Source: Hymenopus coronatus | Lineage: Eukaryota; Arthropoda; Insecta; Mantodea; Hymenopodidae | Direction: 5' to 3' | Length of the DNA: 64,000 bases | Assembly: GCA_030762935.1 (NCBI GenBank) | Contig: CM060895.1 | Coordinates: 41,406,001 to 41,470,000 of the forward strand | Shown: in pieces, positions 23,601 through 35,800 of the stretch | How the letters are laid out: each line of letters starts with the position of its first letter | Position numbering within the stretch: the first letter of the stretch is position 1 | The notes under the pieces: generated by a model | The model's input: only the letters and a program-made list of their open reading frames with translations | The model's database searches: none | Told to the model about the DNA's origin: nothing | Position numbers and translations under genes: made by a program

Positions 23601-26600
23601 ATTATTTCATTAGAAATTTCATTGCATGCGCGAGGCGATATAGTAGGCTTATTTTTATTTTTTGTAACGAAATATAAATATAACGTATAAGCGTTTCTAA
23701 AATAAAATTATTATAAGGAATAATATAACTATTCATATTCAACCAACTATTCTATTGAATAAATCAATTCCTCTTGTAAACATTCACATTCAAACAGAAT
23801 TATATTATTTGCTTATGCTATTCTATGCTGTCAATTGCCAGAAGCCCCGCGGATGTGCCGGAATTTCGTCCCGCAAGAGTTATATATATGTATATATATA
23901 TATATATGCTGAAGCGATCTTTAAAAGGTGAATTACTATAATCCACTATTTGCATTATCACGAGATACAAAAGAATGGCAAAATACCAGCTCAGAACATA
24001 TTAAACTACAATAAATATCTCGGAAACGGTTAATGCCACAAAAATTCTTCAGTCGCATGTTTTGCTTTATGTCCTATAGTTTACCACTTAATATTTATTC
24101 AGAATGAAGAGGACTTCATAGGCTATTTGCTGAAATTCATTATACCTACATGTTATTAGCAATCTCTCTTTCTAGTGAATGCCAGTGCAGTTACTTCACG
24201 AAGGAAATGTATCCTACACACAACTAATGACTTTCACAAATCCATATTCACACTCCAGGAAAAGGAAACTTCTATCCTTAGCAAGCACGATTTCACATGC
24301 TGATTCATGTTGAATCTCAGTTGCCAAAATTCCGAATTCACATGGTGCATAGAGAGAGAGAAAGTTGTCAAGAGGCTACATCTCTGTAGAAAGGGCTGTG
24401 TTGTAAAACGATTATAAGAGTCCCTTAAGGGTTACCTATACAGACGCAAGTTGGATAACTTTTCATCAAAATCGTTACAGCCAGTTTTGAGAAAATTTAA
24501 AAAAATATAAAAATTGTCCATGAAACTACAGTTAAGGGCGTCATCAACTTAAATACCAAGAACATTTACATACATGCAATATTTCGTATTAGAGTTATGG
24601 CATTCACCCATATACATACGTACATATTTGACTTATATACCTATATATAATATACTTAATAGTTGCATTATATCTTCAATTTCCGTTATGTCTTTCATTG
24701 ATCTAGTAGTTTGATTTTATAACCCACGTCTCACTTCATTGTTGCTTTCGTCGTTGTTACATTAATCCCACTTTTTTATCTGATGTTATTAATGAGTTAT
24801 TATTTTCTCTACTTGTACTATGTATTTGGAGAAGGTATTGTAATGCAACCGAAAATTCGATACCATAATTTCACTGAAAATACATGTTTTAGGGCTCCCT
24901 GAATAACAAAAAGTTTTAGAAAAATTTCCATGTAGTGTCTGTCAGTGTGCGTGTGTGTGTGTAGCTCAAAAACGAAAAGCCTGTTAAATACCCAATGGGT
25001 AGTTCAGCATCTTCCAAGGATGCGACACAAAGATGTTCAAGAAAATCCCTCCCAACTGCCCTTTACATGGAAGAATTTCGAAAATTTTGATTTTCTTAAA
25101 AATGGCTCTATGATTTTGAATAAATAGCGTACATTAAAAATATTTACACGAGAAATAAAGTGTATATTTTGAATTTTCTGGAAATAGCCTCTAAAAGTCT
25201 CTTTATTCTTAATGAATTTTGCATAACCGGTAAACTGTGACAGATAGACAAAAACGTGCCTACTTAACAAAAATTACAGAGCTCGATAAAACACACAATC
25301 TAAGTTATATGCATTTTTTTTTTTTTTGAGTTGACGTTTTTGAGACATTCCTTATTATTGATTTCAGTTTTAAAATAGTTATACTTTTCTTAACTTGTCA
25401 ACTCTTGGCCCTGCATAGAAACAGATTGCTATTCCATGGCAAAAATATTTTAAAACATTCGAGTGTCGGTTTAGCATATTGTATTCCCTATTTCCCTTCT
25501 ACTTATAAGTAACTAAGTAATAAGACCGTTTCTGCTAATGTTTGTCTCGAATTAGCAAGAAGTAGATAGAGATGTAGAGAAAGTCATGTGAATGAATCAC
25601 ATCAGATATTTTTATACGAGTGAATTACTTAGCTCTTTGCTTAATCCACCCCTCGGAGACCAAACTGCAGCTTCTTCCGCCGGCTTTAAATTTTTCAGCT
25701 ACAGCTTTCACTTCTACTGAATAAGTGCCGATGTACTTGGGTCGGCTGATAAGTCCCGGGCCTCTCAATAAAAACAGAACTTAAAAAATTAGCTTTATTT
25801 CTCAACATAACCTCCAGAAAGGCTAATACATTTATCTTACAGTGTTTTCTAATTGAATTACTGTAGTGCTATTTATCAAGGTCCTCAAAATAGCTGTTTA
25901 CCGTATTAATGACCTCCTCGTTGCTGTGAAAACTTCGTCCTCCAAGAAAGTTTGGGTACAGGTGTTAGTCACTTTGTTAAATGAGGTCTTTTTCTTTTCA
26001 CCTCATCACTCAAACGTTGCAATAAGCTTGCGTAGTAGTTACCAGTGATACTTTTACCCTTTATCAAGTAGTCAATAAAAATAATTCCCTGTGCATCCCA
26101 GAAAATACTCGCTGACAAAGTTGACTTTGCTTTTTTTGGAGTTGGTTCACCTGGCGCAATCCACTGTTTTGATTGTGATTTACTTTCTGGAGTGTAGTGA
26201 CGTTCTCTACCTATTCTGTAACACACTATTCTTGTAAAAGTTAATTCTTCTTTCTACTTCCTGTTAATCGAGATAAACATTGGCAGAAATGGCCTTAATA
26301 GTTAGCTCCTTATAAGTAAGGAAATAAGGAAATGCATTAGGCTAAAGCGACAGTCAAATCTTATAAAAACTCGTCGCTTTGTGAAACAATTGAAATTCGG
26401 TTCTTTTTGCATTCCTGGGTGTAAAACAAAATATATATGAGACTAAAGTTGACCTCCCTCTTGAGAACATTTATGTGTTTTAAAACTGAAACCAATAACA
26501 AGGTATATGTCGGAAACACTTAACTCTATAAAGAAAAATGCATATCATAAGTTGTTTGTTTTAATGAAATCTATTTTTTTTATTATTATTTTTGTGAGGT

Positions 26601-29600
26601 AAGTTTTTTTTTTTTTTTTTTTTTTTTTTAGGTTAACGTTCTTTTACCTATTTAGTTATATCGCACGATGAATGAAATTGATGAAATGATGCTCAAATAA
26701 TCTCGAGATCCATGGAGTTTAAAGTTACTCGACATTCGTCTTCTCAAGATAAGGGAAACTTCTGAGAGAAAAAAAAAAGCTTATGTGGGTAACGCATCCT
26801 AACCAAGATTTGAACTCGCGATCTGTTGAGTGTGAGGCAGACACGCTACCATCACAATATCCAAGGAGGCAGGTAAGTTTTTGTCTCTCCCTTACGGCTT
26901 ATAAGTTATACAAAAGTTATCCTGAGTTAAGAGGTCTTCAGAGACAATTTCACAAAAAGTTAAAAATATGCATTTCGTTTTTCATGAAAATATGTTAAAT
27001 ATATGCTATTTTAATCAAAATCATTAAAGCCGTTTTTGAGAAGATCAATCATTTTGAAAAATGTTCCATGGTATTATGTTTACTATCTTCAAGAAAATCT
27101 TCGAATTTCGGTATCGAATTTTTTGGTGCAATACAATACCTTCTCTATACACTATGTAGATAGTACGTGTAGAGAAAGTAATATAAACTAATAGAATTTA
27201 AGTACTGGGTTCTGAGATTAATTCAATGCGATTAGATAATGGTGATGTCTAAGCCATTTGTTACACAATTTGTGGACATCTAGATGTCATACCACAATGC
27301 AATCTAATACAACTCTGCGTAACGTCAAGTCTGGATTTTCAGAGATTGGTATTATTGACTAGGAGGAAGTAGGATGTGCGGATATACTACGGTTCCGTTC
27401 TATCTTTTCAAACTTGTTTGTTTCATGGTGTGGGAGGAAGCACAAACGTCAACTCAGTTTCACCTCGAGGGAAATGCAACACTCGAAAACGCCGCAGGAA
27501 ATCCCAGAGATAAGGAAAATAGTATCTTCCTCAGAGTATCATAATGTCCTTGTTAAACTAAGTAGAATTTCTTGGATGAACAGCTGACGTAGTTTCAATT
27601 TTCACAGACAGCACTCCATTTACTCCCCCACTTCCGTTTGTTTACAAACTCCGTACGTTATCTCCTTTGTATTTCCATCCTTACGGAGTTACCTAGACAG
27701 GATGACGCCAATCAGTTAATTTCCACGATTTGTTGTACACGTATTTTTAGTTCCCAGACCGAAAGGAAAAAATCTGATAAGCTACATTCACATAACTTTC
27801 TCTAGCTGTTCCATACACAAACTATTTTTCCTAAATTTGGATTGTTTTTTCACACAGGCCGTGTGTACGACAGGTGTTCGATAGAGTCAGTCTGAAAAAT
27901 TCAACGCCATAGCCACTGAGCGACCGGCTAGAGATCGATAGATCCGTGGTTCAAATCCCGGCTACGGCATTGAATTTTTCAATCCAATATCAGTTGACCA
28001 TAATAGTTGGCTATACTATGGATCCTGGGACTTAAAGTACTTGCAACATAGTAAGTCGCCATTGATGTTGTCATCTCAAAATAATTTGAGAAACCTACTG
28101 GTTTACCGGGAAACACGAGAGTCAGCTGAAAATTCAATGCTATACCAGCATGTTGCCATGGTAGCTCAGTGGCAGAGCGACCGGATAGAGATCGGGGGAT
28201 CTGTGCTTCAAATCCCGGCTATGGCATTGAATTTTTGGTCTGAATCTACCTATTCTTCCTAAAGATTATTATTTTATCCACATCAGGCTGAGATAAACAT
28301 TTGAAGAATTGGTCTTACTATTTGCTTCCTTGTGTGCACAAGAGAAATAAGGAAATACACTAAGCTAAAGCGATAGTCAAATATTTTAAAAGCTGGTCGC
28401 TATGAAACAATTGAGATTCGGTTCACTTTGCATGAAGCCTTTGGAGAAAAGTTAGGTACTTTAAAATGGAAACCAATATCAAAGAATATCTCGAAAACGG
28501 TTAACTTTACAATAAACACGTGGATGACATAAATTATAGGTTTTAATGAGATCTACATTTTTATGCAGTGGGTTTTGTCTATCTCTTCTGGTTTAACCGT
28601 TATGCAAAATTATGCAAAACTTATCCAAAATAAGGAGGCTTTCAGAGGCTATTCCCAGAAAATTCAAAATATACATTTATATTGTTATGTAAATACATTT
28701 AATATACGGTATTTTAATCATAATTTACAGTCATTTTTGAGAAAACTGAAATTATCAAAACTTTTTCCATGTAAAGAGTGGCTTATGGTGTGGGTGATTT
28801 GCTTGAAAATCTTCGTGTTGCATCCTTGAAAGATGCTAAACTTAAATATTAAGTTTGGTATTTAATAGACTTTTCGTTTTTGAGCTATGATGTGTACAGA
28901 CACACACACATGAATATTTTTCTAAACATAATTGTTTCGGTACTCATGGGACCTCAAACATATTTCCAGTAAAACCTCTGTATCGAAATTTTGGGTGGTT
29001 GTCTACACTTTACATTTACAATAGCATTAGTATTGTTCTTCCAATACTTCCTAATAATATCATTAAAAGATGGCCGCCAATAGTGGAGTATATCAAAATG
29101 AATTATACATGTTTTTTCTCATATTTTAAGCCCCATACTAAGCTGTAAACATTTTAATTCAGCAAATTTGTAATAATAATTAAATTATTTAGACATACTC
29201 CTAAAAGAAAAAAACCACCAAGAATTGCACCTTCAGGTGCGTTTTTCTCTTTCAGGAATATTTCATTCCTCCATTTTCTTCTTCGACGAATCACAATAAG
29301 TCTGTTCAATAAAACTTTATTAATTATTATTATTATCAATATCATTATTATCATCATTACTATTATCATTACTATTATTAGATATTATTGTTATCATCAT
29401 CTTTCCTGGTATTGATATAATGTTTTTTCACATAAGCCGTGTATAGGACAGTCTGACTCTACCTATCCATCATCTTTATTGTCCTCTGCGTGTAACACAC
29501 TTATTCCTTTTACTTTTCTTACTCTAAATTACTTGAATTGTATTTAATTCACTTCGAATTTGAGAATCCAAGTTTCACATCTGTAAATAAAACTTCAGCT

Positions 29601-31339
29601 TGTTTTTTTTCTTCTTTTATCTTCAAGACCACACTTAGTATTTCAACATATGTGTTGAAATGTACATTATTTTGATTATAAGATAGTTCAGTTCCCAAAT
29701 AATTAAAATAAATTACCTGTTCTATTAATTTCCTCTTTATTAAAATTCCAAGACGTTTGTTTTAAACGTTTATTTAATTCTAACTCTAAGTGTTCTCGGG
29801 CTTCTAGTCAGATAACTTCATGGATTGACTCTAACGTTTCGAAGATGTACATCATACGTCGTCAGGAAAGCTTCAGCTCTTACTTAATGTTATTTAATGT
29901 TTTTGTTTTGATTTCAGTTGGACGAGAATCTGGAGCCCAATTTCGAAAGGATTTCCGACAGAATTAACCGACTTCCAGTTGCAGAAGAGCTGAAGAGAGA
30001 TATGGTCGATGGGGTTCAGTTCTGTAAAGAGTTTGCTGTAAGTGAATATTATTGTGTTGACAATAAGTTATACAGGGCTTTCATTTCAAAAGTGCTTATT
30101 CCAAACAAGATTTTATCAAATTTAGCTTACTTTACACAAAAAAAAAAAACGTTTACTTAAGGAACAGGACCTTTAAAACACCCCCGTATTCATTTCAAAT
30201 GGCACATCTAGTTAACACAATTACAAACACTGTTCAATTGTTTATATATTTCACAACTGTTTATATCCTTTCCCATTCAACAACCTGGAACAATTCGAGT
30301 TCGGAAAAAATAGAAGAAAAAAAAGGCTGGCCCACCCCCGAGGTGTAGAGGTAGCGTGTCTGCCATTCGAGAGGTCTGAGTTGGAATCTCGGTTGGTGCA
30401 AGTTAGCTAGATAAGATTGTTTCCTGAGTTTTCCCTTGCCCTGAGAAGATGAATTTTGGGTAGCACTAAGCTCTAGAGCCCATTTGAGCATCATCTCAAA
30501 TATTTAGTTCACCAACTGACATGACCTACCTGGTTAAGCACGAACTTCAAGTGCAACCCCAAAAAGTCTGTTGGTAGCAAATGAAAATGTATTTTAGGTA
30601 ATTTACCATACAAAACCGAGAGGGATGGCCAAGGATGGCTGCATTTCGGAGGCCGCGGGTCGCTTCCCGTGGCCGGCCTAACCGACCCATGTTTTTTTTT
30701 TCAGGGATTCCCCGGGTCACTAGGCGAATGCTGGGTAGATTTCTTTCATCCCTCTAATGTCGTTTCCATTGTCATTTCATTCATCCTCATCCCGTTGGAA
30801 TTTTCAGGATTGGAAGTGTCGGCGATGGTGCTCGGTGCGGCGTGGCATGGAAAACGGATGCGCGAAGTAATTATCTCTGTCCCCCGACTTCGGCTGTTTG
30901 TCGGAATGAGGAGCGCTCCTGGCGGGGGCGTAGGGCCCCATATGGGGCGGATCCCCGATCTATGTGCGACTGTCGCGGGGCTTCAATCGGGGAAATTATA
31001 GAGACCCTGTCATTGTCGGGCATCGCTCTTAGTTCCGGCCTCTCGACGTATTCCGGGGACGCCCTTCGTGGGGTGTAAGTACAGTAACTTCAGATTCAGC
31101 CGAGTACCCTCTGACCGTATCCTATCCTCCTATCCTACCAAATAAAATTAATTATATTACATGTTCAAATGTGCTTCATTTTTGGCTAGGCATAATACAC
31201 CCAGTTCCAAAACTCCTCGCGAACTTCTTTGATCATATGTTCATTACTTCACTTACCTAATCATTCATTGATTATCCACAGATGGGGAAGATTAAGCAAC
31301 TGATTTCTGTGACATTACAACAAACTCAGTAAAAGTTCC

Positions 31340-31370
<31 letters not shown>

Positions 31371-32345
31371 GTTATCATCATTATTATATGTTTTAACCGT
31401 CGCTTACAAGCCTATTCGTCAATAAAATTAAATTTAAACTTCTCTATTTCTACGTTCTTATAATCTTTTTCTGAGAGATGAAAATCTTCGAGAATATTGT
31501 CGTAGTGATACTGTTATTTCCTTCCGAATCTCTCCAGAAGTTCGGTAACAAAACATCGAATATAATTGTGAATATGAAGGTCTTTAAAGTGATGACGCAG
31601 CCTCTAATTTCGTCGCGCAAAGGGAGTGAAAAGTTCACTGACTTTTTGCGACAATGCAGAACAATATTTTTAAATAAATCGCTATTTTATAACCAATAGT
31701 TCTATTAGTTTTGTTCTTTTGGGTTCTAATCAAGGAGTACCAAATCTAGGAGTAACAAGTGAATAAAATTGATAAGCAACTGGATCTCTCTTACCCTATA
31801 AAGTAGAGTGAGCGAACATTCAAATATTATAAATAACGTTGACTCGAAACTTCCCATAATCTGCTTTATATTTAAATTAAAATATTCTACAGGGAATAAG
31901 TATTCAAATAATTTTGAAATGGGAGCCGTGATTGTAAGTGATACATAAAGGATGTAATTGTTAACCATTCAATATTTATAGTAAATATTTCCATTTTAAG
32001 TTTCTCTGTTAATTATTTTTCTGTATTTCTCTCTGGAATATTCCGCCCTTCACCATTTTTTGCAGTTCTTCAGCCTCTGTGCCATTAGATTTTCATACGT
32101 ACAAAATGCACTGGTGGTTTAGGGTGAAATGTCAATTTTAATGTAGCATATTACAAAAACACACACAAGTTCCTTATTTTTGGTCACTGCGTTATGAAAT
32201 TCGCATATATTTTATACTCTTATAGGAATCATTTGGTGGTAAATTGCAATAAAATTAAACAAGTTGGTTTCTGCAAAACAAGACAGGCAAATGTTTTTTC
32301 TCAAAATTAAAACTTCCTATACACCAGTTTAAAATAGCTTCAGAG

Positions 32346-32384
<39 letters not shown>

Positions 32385-32515
32385 AGTAATTATATATATA
32401 TACATATATATATATATATAAAGTAATTATCTCTGAAGACAGGCAAATGCTTTTTCTCAAAATTAAAACTTCCTATACACCAGTTTAAAATAGCTTCAGA
32501 GATAATTACTTGATA

Positions 32516-32560
<45 letters not shown>

Positions 32561-32770
32561 TACTTGATATATATGCTATCTCTGAAGCTATTTTAAACTG
32601 GTGTATAGGAAGTTTTTAATTTTGAGAAAAAACATTTCCCTGTCTTGTTTTGCAGAAACCAAATTGTTTAATTGTATTGCAATTTACCACCAAATGATTC
32701 CTATAAGAGTATAAAATATATGCGAATTTCATAACGCAATGACCAAAAGTAAGGAACTTTTAAGTTGTTA

Positions 32771-32812
<42 letters not shown>

Positions 32813-35800
32813 TACCAACTTGTGAATTCCTACCATTTGTGAAGTACAGTGCCTGTCAAACTTTCCTTATATACAATATACAATTATATAGAATTGGGGC
32901 TTATTGTTTATCCAAATTCTCAACATCGCTTCCCCATCTCACTGTATGGACACATTAATAATTAGAGTAACCTCTCCTAGGCCATATCCGCAATTTCTGA
33001 CCTGGCCTTTGCTACATATATGTTAAATCTCTCATAGCGTAATACAATCATTAGAGTTGGTTTAGAATTCATAAATATAATGAATTAGATAGGTCTTACT
33101 TCTTGGAAGTAAGTTTATTAAGAGTCCCCAAACGACTTGCGCTTGTTACTTTCAATACGGAAACAATGTTTAAACCGTAAAGTATTAAGATTCCGGAAGA
33201 TATCAGATTTGATAGAAAGATACAGTTTATCGTACTTAGATTCAGGAACAATAAAATTCATCATAAAACCAATCAACAGATCTCGTTAAATGTTATCAAT
33301 TAATTGAACTGGTGCGAAACCACCCACGCATACCCTCAGGGAAAGATCTTACCGCGCAATACTGGAGCAGTTAGCCGGCAGCACGTGCAATGTTTAACAA
33401 CCAGAAGGTAACAGACAAAGGAACGACTTCAAAGTAAAACAATATGCGATCTCTGGTACATCAGATAGCCATAGCAATGCCTTCTATGAACTCTGTAGCA
33501 AGAACTCACTGATATCTGTAGCTAAAGGGGCGGGTAACCTGGACATTTTATTAACTTGTAGGCATTCTCTACAGGAAATAAAACTTATATTGTTTAAACA
33601 CCAGAGAACAAAATGAAAGGAATATATACATGTAAAGGGGGACAATCTGTGAAAATTTCAAATTCAATGTTTCTTACAATTGCGTTCATTTTTTTACCAC
33701 ATACCTCTGTTATGTGTAACTAATTCTGCAATTTTGAGACAACTGCTTCGAGTAGTTTTTTAATATTTCTTGTTTTGTTTTTAACTACTCTACCAAAACG
33801 CTCCTTGAGTTTCAGTTTTCAAACGTTTGTAACAAAACTTCATATTTGCATTTTAGGAATATCACGGTGATAACATCGGATGAGATTCAGATTAATTAAA
33901 TATTACTCCAGGAACAGTATGATAAATTATTAGTTCATACTTTTTGGATTATTGTTGTAGATTACTTAGTTTTTTTGATAAAAGTACATAATTAATTTTC
34001 CTTATTTACAAAATTAATTTGATAATTTGTATTCATTAAGATATTAAGGTTCTCTAGTAAGAAAAATCAAACTGATTGGTTGAAATGTGCACCGCAAGGA
34101 CTATCTTGAACATTTGCATCGTTGGCAAATGCATTTACAAAAACACGCTTTTAATATTTGAAGTATTAATTGTTACCATTAAAACTTCCATTTAAAAAGT
34201 CACGCGACAAGCGTTTAAATTGCAAATGGTTGAAAATAGCTTCGGCATATTAATCTACAAGAACCATGGTATATTAAGGTGGTAAATTAAAAAAATCAAC
34301 ATTTTCAAGAATTTTGGTCAATTTACACATTGACACCTAGTACCTCAAACAATAACAGGGACCAGTGAATAAACGGTTTAAAATTATGGATAGATAAAAA
34401 AGTATGCACCAATATATTATTTCATTATTTAATAAACATCCCTCACTTCCAGAAATTGCTCGTTTTTATTTTATAAACTTTTGAGGTATTTTAATCTAAT
34501 AAACGAAATAACTGCGAACCATTGGAATCATATTTACTCATTGAAATATTTTTGTTTCTTTACAGCAATGTGTACCAGAGACCCGAAGAGATAAATTTCA
34601 ACTGTCTCGCGAGTTGGTAAAACCCATGTTCTTCTTCAGGTGCTACAAGGTAAGTGGAAAAGAAGGAAAGCTAATTTCTTGAAACTGGCTCTCTGGACAA
34701 ATGCAAGACCACCATATTGCATAAGACATATACTTCACAGAAGGATTCCGTCCATATACGTAGATAAAATAATGAAATAATGACTTTTTCTTTAGATGGA
34801 AATAAATAATTCCTATTGTAACGACTGAGCTTAAATCTTAAAGAAAGAAACTTAATTACCCAAAGTTCAATTAGAAACACAATATGTATCTAGTTTAACA
34901 GCTCGTTTGCTTCCTGAGGATCAATACATAATATATCTTTATCAGAATGATGAATTTTCACATACAGTAGTAAAGAAATATTTAGCTTTCTAAGATTTTT
35001 CTGTGGTATTCTGCTATGAATACCTGCAAAGTAGGTAAAGACTTCGCCATCAGTGAGGTTATAAATATTAAATAACCATATATTTTTTTCCCAAACTCTC
35101 AATTAGAGGCGCAAAAGACGGTTTATGGACTTCTCTTAAAGTAATATACCCATACCGCTTTCACGTTTTAATATTGATAATCATATCAACACTAATAGCA
35201 TCGTCGTTGCTGTTAATTAATGACTAGTGTTTGGTAAAAAAGCCATTAACTGTCTTGTTGATTATTTTTCATATGCAACCGTACTGTTCAGGGGACATTC
35301 GCGAATTAAAGATCCTCATTCTGAGACATTTCCACAGTTCTAGATAGTTGGTACTAACATAATTCTATCTTTGGTTTCTTTGGTTTTTAAATCAAATGAA
35401 AATGATTTGAAATCATACTAGAAGAATCAGCCACCTATGGGAATTTTTAATTAATATGTTATATGTGCTTAAACTGTTTTCGACGACCACCGTGATGGAC
35501 TGGCATTTTTTGTAGTGTAAAAGAAGTTGAAGGGATTGAATGAAGTGGCTTATATTCAATTTCCTAACGATTTTGTAAACTTTACTATCCAGCCGACACG
35601 CTCATCCACCTCTGAAGCCACTCTATAAGTGTAACACTTATCACATACAGATAATGTAAAAAACATCACAAAATGGCAAATCTACACAGTTACAACCCAC
35701 GTTAACTACAGCGAGACTAGAACAGGAAAATAATTTACCTTTAGCTAGGCAACTGACCAGCCCTCATTGATGTTAGCAAGTGCACAGAGCTCAAGTGCGA

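Noticed and set aside
30669..31078. 110-codon GC-rich frame
   Set aside because: Lies in a SINE-C copy; the frame is not kept in the other four copies.
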